Shown one piece after another: positions 6,359-9,857 of a stretch of 9,857 nt of DNA. Origin of the DNA: Tepidiphilus sp. GTDB lineage: Bacteria; Pseudomonadota; Gammaproteobacteria; Burkholderiales; Rhodocyclaceae. The stretch is taken from the NCBI GenBank assembly GCA_028684345.1, contig JAQUGB010000054.1:1-9857 (forward strand), in the 5' to 3' direction. The stretch's first letter is position 1, and every line of letters begins with the position of its first letter. The notes below the pieces were generated by a model. That model was not told the origin of the DNA. It searched no databases and saw nothing but the letters and a program-made list of their open reading frames with translations. A program made the translations under genes and the position numbers.

Positions 6359-7324
6359 TCAGCCTTCTTGCAGCGCGTGCCACATCTGCCGGTCACGCTC
6401 GGCGGTCCAGATGCGCGGATCGCGGATGCCGCTCGCCTCGTCATAGGCACGGGTGACATCGAACGGCAGGCAATGCTCGTAGATGAAGACGTGGCCGAAC
6501 TTCGGGTCCATCACGCTGCGGGTGTATTCCATGGTTTTCTTGAGATCGTAGCCGCGCGCCACCGCCTCCTGGGCGCAGCGATAGAGCGTGGTGACGAAGT
6601 CGCGCGTGTATTGGAACCCCGCGCGCACCGCCGCCTCGTCCTTGAGCGCCGGCCCGCGCCCCGGCACCACTTTGGCCGGCTGCAGCGCTTCGAGCCGATC
6701 GAGCGTGGCCGGCCAGTCGGCAAGGTAGGCATCGCCCGTATAGCAGGCGGCTTCGGCCTCGATCAGGTCGCCGGAGAAGAGCACGCGCTCCTGCGGCAGC
6801 CAGACCGCCGTGTCCCCCTTGGTGTGCCCGGCACCCGGATGCAGGATGCGCACTTCGAGCGAGCCCATCCACAGGGTGATTTCTTCCTTGAAAGTGAGCG
6901 TGGGCCAGGTGAGACCGGGGATGCTCTCCACCGCGCGAAAGAGCCGGGGAAAACGCCCGATCTCGGATTCCATGTCCTGCTGGCCGCGCTCGCGGATGAG
7001 CTCGTAAGTGGGATAGCTGGCGATGATGTGTTCCAGTCCCTCGTCGCGATAGCCGGAAGCGCCGAGCACGCGCACCGCATGGTAGTGCGTGAGCACAACG
7101 TATTTGATCGGCTTGTCGGTGACCTCGCGCACCTTGGCGATCACCGATTTGGCCATCACGGGGGTGGCGGTGGCATCGATGATCATCACCGAGTCGTCGC
7201 CGATCACCACGCCGGTGTTGGGGTCACCTTCGGCGGTGTAGGCCCAGGCGTGTTCCGAGAGGCGTTCGAACGAAACCGGTTTCTCTTCGAGGTCGGCCAC
7301 CGAGGCAAAGGCTTTGGTATTCAT
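6359..7324 (-). CDS. MBL-fold (metallo-beta-lactamase-like) hydrolase with a degenerate second metal site
   Basis: A 321-residue metallo-beta-lactamase-fold protein without a visible signal peptide, presumably cytoplasmic; the family hydrolyses esters, thioesters, lactones and similar bonds. Seen: His80 and His82 in THYHAVR, His167 in GAGHTKGD, and Asp186 in FSGDLIEAE. The usual HxHxDH motif is HYHAVR, so the Asp and His of the second site are Val84 and Arg85, and the expected final His is Arg223 (VVPGRGP). One metal site is therefore intact while the second keeps only the bridging Asp. It is first in the operon with the hydroxylase and DUF2783 genes, so it likely acts on a pathway intermediate, but the reaction is not evident. 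The start at 7322-7324 has AGGAGGAGC upstream. It is divergent from iclR across 142 bases. Confidence 0.88.
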   Translation of the reverse strand: MNTKAFASVADLEEKPVSFERLSEHAWAYTAEGDPNTGVVIGDDSVMIIDATATPVMAKSVIAKVREVTDKPIKYVVLTHYHAVRVLGASGYRDEGLEHIIASYPTYELIRERGQQDMESEIGRFPRLFRAVESIPGLTWPTLTFKEEITLWMGSLEVRILHPGAGHTKGDTAVWLPQERVLFSGDLIEAEAACYTGDAYLADWPATLDRLEALQPAKVVPGRGPALKDEAAVRAGFQYTRDFVTTLYRCAQEAVARGYDLKKTMEYTRSVMDPKFGHVFIYEHCLPFDVTRAYDEASGIRDPRIWTAERDRQMWHALQEG

Positions 7325-7351
7325 GGATCGCTCCTCCTGTCGATGCGTTTT

Positions 7352-7380
7352 ATCTTGGCACGTGATTCATCATGTGTCAA
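7352..7380 (-). promoter_or_regulatory. Predicted sigma70 promoter of the MBL-hydroxylase-DUF2783 operon
   Basis: On the minus strand a perfect TTGACA (7375-7380) is followed after 17 bases by CAAGAT (7352-7357), which matches the -10 consensus at three of six positions. A strong -35 with a weak -10 suggests help from an activator or tight control. The predicted leader is about 20 to 25 bases long and carries the ribosome site. Confidence 0.5.
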
Positions 7381-7400
7381 TCGATTCGTTTATGGTGAAT
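7365..7400. promoter_or_regulatory. Imperfect inverted repeat spanning the MBL-operon -35, candidate operator
   Basis: ATTCATCA (7365-7372) and TGGTGAAT (7393-7400) are complementary at seven of eight positions, with centres 28 bases apart and the TTGACA -35 element between them. A shorter ATTC-N9-GAAT (7384-7400) is nested inside. Either could be read by the adjacent IclR regulator, but the symmetry is modest. Confidence 0.25.
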
Positions 7401-7414
7401 TTCGATCATGCCAA

Positions 7415-7444
7415 CGTTTCGGGCTATGATTGATGCCCGAAGCG
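7415..7444. promoter_or_regulatory. Inverted repeat flanking the iclR -10, candidate IclR operator
   Basis: CGTTTCGGGC (7415-7424) and GCCCGAAGCG (7435-7444) are complementary at nine of ten positions, with arm centres 20 bases, about two helical turns, apart. The 10-base spacer contains TATGAT (7425-7430), a good -10 element for iclR, although no convincing -35 is visible. A protein bound to both arms would cover the promoter, as expected for autorepression. It could also fold as a hairpin in DNA or RNA. Confidence 0.45.
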
Positions 7445-7466
7445 CGTTTGACTACACGAGATCCGC

Positions 7467-8327
7467 ATGGAACGAAACGAACCCCTCGCGCCGGAGAACG
7501 GCGTGCGCGAGCGCCGCGGCATCCAGTCGATCGAGGTCGGCGGGGCGCTGCTCGCCGCGCTGGAAGCGCATGGTGCGCCGATGATGCTGCGCGATCTGGC
7601 CGCGGCTGCCGGCATGTCCCCGGCCAAGGCCCACCCTTATCTGGTGAGCTTCGGCAAACTCGGCCTGGTGGAGCAGGATCCGCTCACCGGTCGCTACAAA
7701 CTGGGCCCCTTCGCCCTGCGCCTGGGGCTCACCGCCTTGCAGGGTCTCAATCCGCTGCGTGCGGCCGTGGAAGTCTCCGCCCGCCTCGCCGACGAGACCG
7801 AACAGAACGTGGCCATTGCCGTGTGGGGCAACGTCGGCGCCACGGTGGTGGCCATCGAGGAATCGGCCCGCGCCATCCACGTGAACATGCGCCCCGGCAC
7901 CGTGATGGGGCTGCTCACCACCGCCACCGGCCGCGTCTTCGCCGCCTGGCTTCCTGCGCGCCTCACCCGCCCGCTCATCGAGCGCGAGCTCGAACGTCTC
8001 TCGGGCGGGCGCGAGCCTTTGCGTCTGTCGCGGTCCTTCGTCAACGAGACGCTCGAAGAAGTGCGCCGCCACGGCATGGCGCGCGTGCTCGGCCATCCGA
8101 TCCCGGGCATCAATGCCTTCTCCGCCCCCGTGTTCGACGCCTTCGGGCATCTGACGCTGGCGCTCACCATGCTCGGCCCGGAGAGCCGTTTCGACGCTTC
8201 CTGGGAAGGGCCGCTCGCTCAGGCCATGCGCCGCGCCGTCGCCGACATCACCGCGCGCATCGGCGGCAAACCGCCTCAGGCCGAAGAGACCGCCGGAGCG
8301 GTGCCAAGCAAGGAGCCCGCCGCATGA
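7467..8327 (+). CDS. IclR-family transcriptional regulator
   Basis: A 286-residue IclR-type regulator, slightly longer than the usual 250-270 because of N- and C-terminal tails. Seen: a winged helix-turn-helix at about residues 18-80 (GIQSIEVGGALLAALEAHG, LRDLAAAAGMSPAKAHPYLV, GRYKLGP), then the GAF-like effector domain at about 95-265 with RPGTVMGLLTTATGRVFAAW and INAFSAPVFDAFGHLTLALT, regions that line the effector pocket in the family. IclR proteins repress or activate catabolic operons and often respond to an aromatic acid. It is divergent from the MBL-hydroxylase operon and sits first in an operon with the PatB/MalY-like enzyme and livH, so both are likely targets. The ribosome site before the ATG is weak. 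The stop codon overlaps the next gene's start. Confidence 0.93.
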   Translation: MERNEPLAPENGVRERRGIQSIEVGGALLAALEAHGAPMMLRDLAAAAGMSPAKAHPYLVSFGKLGLVEQDPLTGRYKLGPFALRLGLTALQGLNPLRAAVEVSARLADETEQNVAIAVWGNVGATVVAIEESARAIHVNMRPGTVMGLLTTATGRVFAAWLPARLTRPLIERELERLSGGREPLRLSRSFVNETLEEVRRHGMARVLGHPIPGINAFSAPVFDAFGHLTLALTMLGPESRFDASWEGPLAQAMRRAVADITARIGGKPPQAEETAGAVPSKEPAA

Positions 8328-9481
8328 GCCCCGCCTACGACTTCGACGCCGCTCCCGACCGCTCAACGATCCCCGGCGAGAAATGGGGGCGCTACGCCGG
8401 GCGCGACGTGATTCCCATGTGGGTGGCCGACATGGACTTCGCCGTCGCGCCCGAGATCCGTGAGGCCCTGGCACGCCGGCTCGCGCACCCGGTGTATGGC
8501 TACACCGACCCTTGGCCTTCGCTCGTGGAAGCGGTGTGTGCCGGAATCGAGCGCGATCATGGCTGGGCGATCGCCCCCGAATGGCTCGTGTGGCTGCCGG
8601 GGGTGATCCCGGGCTTTCACTTCGGCTGCGCCATCGCTCCGGGGGATGTCATCGTCACACACACGCCGGTCTATCCGCCTTTTCTCGCCGCGCCGGCCAA
8701 CGTCGGCAAGCGCTTGCGCGCGGTCGATCTGGTGTGCGCCAAGGGGCGCTGGGTGCACGACGAGGCGGCCATGGTCGCGGCCTTTGCGCCGGGCGACGTC
8801 GGCGCCTTGCTGCTCTGCCACCCGCACAATCCCACGGGGCGGCTGTGGGACGAAAAAGAACTGGCCTGGCTGGCGGAACTCGCGCTCGCCCACGGCGCAA
8901 TCCTCGTGAGCGACGACATCCACGCCGGGCTGGTGCTCACGCGCAAGCGGCGCCACCGCCCCATCGCCACGCTGGCCCCCGAAGTGGCCGCGCGCACGAT
9001 CACCCTCTTCGCCCCTTCCAAGACCTGGAACGTCCCGGCGCTGCAATGCGCCTTCGCCGTGATCCCGGACGAGGCGCTGCGTGCACGCTACCGCCGGGCG
9101 CTGCGCGGGCGCATCCCCTCTTCGCCCAACCTCTTCGGCCTGGTCGCCACCGAGGCGGCCTACCGCGACGGCTGGGCCTGGCGCGAGGCGCTCCTCGAGT
9201 ATTTGCGCGGGAACGTGGCGTTTGCCCTGGAGTCGATCCGGGCACTGGATTTACCGGTGGCCGAGCCGGAGGCGACCTACCTCTCGTGGATCGACGTTCG
9301 CAAACTGGGGCTCGAGGATGCGGCGGCGCACTTCGAAGCCCATGGCCTGGGGCTTTCCGATGGCGCGGCCTTTGGCGCTCCCGGCTTCGTGCGCCTGAAT
9401 CTCGGCTGCCCGCGCTCGCGGCTCGCCGAGGGGCTGAGGCGCTTTGCCCGGGCGGTCGAGGCCGCGCGCCAACGGCCATGA
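8324..9481 (+). CDS. patB: MalY/PatB-family PLP-dependent aminotransferase or C-S lyase
   Basis: A 385-residue fold-type I pyridoxal-phosphate enzyme. The MalY/PatB family cleaves cystathionine and other cysteine S-conjugates to a thiol, pyruvate and ammonia; some members act as aminotransferases. Seen: the N-terminal signature PMWVADMDF (31-39), YGYTDPWPSL (58-67), the NPTGR cofactor region in HPHNPTGR (166-173), Asp198 in SDDIHAG for the pyridine nitrogen, the Schiff-base Lys233 in PSKTWNVPALQ, and RLNLGCPRS near the C-terminus, with an Arg expected to bind the substrate carboxylate. The ATG overlaps the iclR TGA (ATGA at 8324-8327) and follows AAGGAG, so translation is coupled to the regulator; the 3' end overlaps livH in the same way. 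A C-S lyase or transaminase in an aromatic locus is unusual. It may process an amino-acid-like or sulfur-linked substrate, but that is speculative. Confidence 0.9.
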   Translation: MSPAYDFDAAPDRSTIPGEKWGRYAGRDVIPMWVADMDFAVAPEIREALARRLAHPVYGYTDPWPSLVEAVCAGIERDHGWAIAPEWLVWLPGVIPGFHFGCAIAPGDVIVTHTPVYPPFLAAPANVGKRLRAVDLVCAKGRWVHDEAAMVAAFAPGDVGALLLCHPHNPTGRLWDEKELAWLAELALAHGAILVSDDIHAGLVLTRKRRHRPIATLAPEVAARTITLFAPSKTWNVPALQCAFAVIPDEALRARYRRALRGRIPSSPNLFGLVATEAAYRDGWAWREALLEYLRGNVAFALESIRALDLPVAEPEATYLSWIDVRKLGLEDAAAHFEAHGLGLSDGAAFGAPGFVRLNLGCPRSRLAEGLRRFARAVEAARQRP

Positions 9482-9857
9482 GCCTCGCGCCGGAGGTCGT
9501 GCTCGGCGGCGCCGCCCAGGGCTGCCTCTACGGCCTGACGGCGCTCTCCCTCGTCTTCCTCTACCGCGCCACCGGCGTGCTCTCCTTCATGCAGGGGGAA
9601 GCGATGGCAGCCGGCGCCTACGTGGCGGTGGGGCTTGCGGCCTTGGGTGCACCGCTCGCGCTCGCCGCCCTCGGGGCGATCGCCGCCGGCTACGCCTTCG
9701 GGGCGCTCGCGGCGCGCTGCGCCCTCGAACCGGTGCGCACGCGTGCGCCCTGGGTGGCGACGCTCGCCACCTTCGGTCTGGCGCTCGCGCTGCGCGGCGT
9801 GCTCCTGAGCCTGCCGGCCGCCACCCAGGGCTGGTACCGTTTCGACTGGGTGGGCGA
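9478..9857 (+). CDS. livH: Branched-chain amino acid-type ABC transporter permease (LivH), partial
   Basis: The first 126 codons of an inner-membrane permease of the LivH class, cut by the right edge. Seen: hydrophobic segments at about residues 8-30 (GGAAQGCLYGLTALSLVFLY), 42-60 and 60-80, then a further segment at about 92-112, and the family pattern in which the first helices are followed by SFMQGEAMAAGAYVAVGL, comparable to the usual NFAHGEFYMLGAY. LivH pairs with LivM, two ATPases and a periplasmic binding protein, which would be expected to the right. Many LivH-class importers in aromatic clusters carry aromatic acids rather than leucine, so it may import the pathway substrate. The ATG overlaps the TGA of the PatB-like gene (ATGA at 9478-9481), and an in-gene GGAG further upstream is a weak ribosome site. 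Confidence 0.88.
   Translation, partial: MSLAPEVVLGGAAQGCLYGLTALSLVFLYRATGVLSFMQGEAMAAGAYVAVGLAALGAPLALAALGAIAAGYAFGALAARCALEPVRTRAPWVATLATFGLALALRGVLLSLPAATQGWYRFDWVG

Noticed and set aside
4598..7429. Two long plus-strand open frames opposite the hydroxylase and MBL genes
   Set aside because: Both are mirror frames of strongly supported minus-strand proteins and contain no motifs of their own.
7430..8323. Upstream extension of the PatB-like frame through iclR
   Set aside because: The sequence before 8324 in this frame is Arg/Pro-rich and not family-like. The ATG at 8324 has AAGGAG upstream and begins the conserved protein.
7452..9046. Minus-strand open frames opposite iclR and the PatB-like gene
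   Set aside because: Antisense shadows without domains; both plus-strand genes are complete and typical.
1..9857. CRISPR arrays, tRNA or rRNA genes, insertion sequences, attachment sites
   Set aside because: No spaced direct repeats, no cloverleaf-like or rRNA-like sequence, and no transposase or terminal inverted repeats were seen on reading through.

Overview
This is a GC-rich stretch of bacterial chromosome (or large replicon) that holds an aromatic-compound catabolic locus. Gene density is high: neighbouring genes mostly overlap or sit 15 to 30 bases apart, and no gene-free stretch exceeds 142 bases. The gene families (MhpA-type FAD hydroxylases, a zeta-class GST isomerase, a fumarylacetoacetase-like hydrolase, a DUF2783 protein, LysR and IclR regulators, a LivH transporter subunit), the GC content and the Shine-Dalgarno sites together suggest a betaproteobacterium. 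That is an inference from gene content, not a phylogenetic result.

Layout. Positions 1-3307 (minus strand) form one operon, read from right to left: a single-domain VOC metalloenzyme, a fumarylacetoacetate hydrolase-family enzyme, a maleylacetoacetate/maleylpyruvate isomerase (maiA), and an FAD-dependent aromatic hydroxylase. The hydroxylase runs off the left edge and is interrupted by an in-frame TGA at 413-415. A divergent lysR-type gene (3426-4334, plus) shares a compact 118-base promoter region with this operon. Positions 4350-7324 (minus strand) form a second operon: an MBL-fold hydrolase, a complete paralogous FAD hydroxylase and a small DUF2783 protein. It converges on lysR with only 15 bases between the two stop codons. 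Divergent from it on the plus strand is an iclR - patB/malY-like C-S lyase/aminotransferase - livH chain, each pair joined by an ATGA start/stop overlap. livH is cut by the right edge.

How the genes may work together. The isomerase and the FAH-family hydrolase are the standard last two steps after cleavage of a para-dihydroxylated ring (homogentisate or gentisate logic). The FAD hydroxylases would supply the ring hydroxyl. No cupin-type homogentisate or gentisate dioxygenase is present, so the VOC protein is the only visible candidate for ring cleavage. This would make the pathway non-standard, but it is a hypothesis. The MBL protein has kept one metal site and lost most of the other. LivH points to an ABC importer for the substrate, encoded largely beyond the right edge. 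The substrate cannot be read from the sequence.

The observations most worth following up are the nonsense codon at a conserved tryptophan of the first hydroxylase, the VOC-FAH-MaiA combination, the degenerate MBL metal site with its DUF2783 neighbour, and two well-structured divergent control regions.
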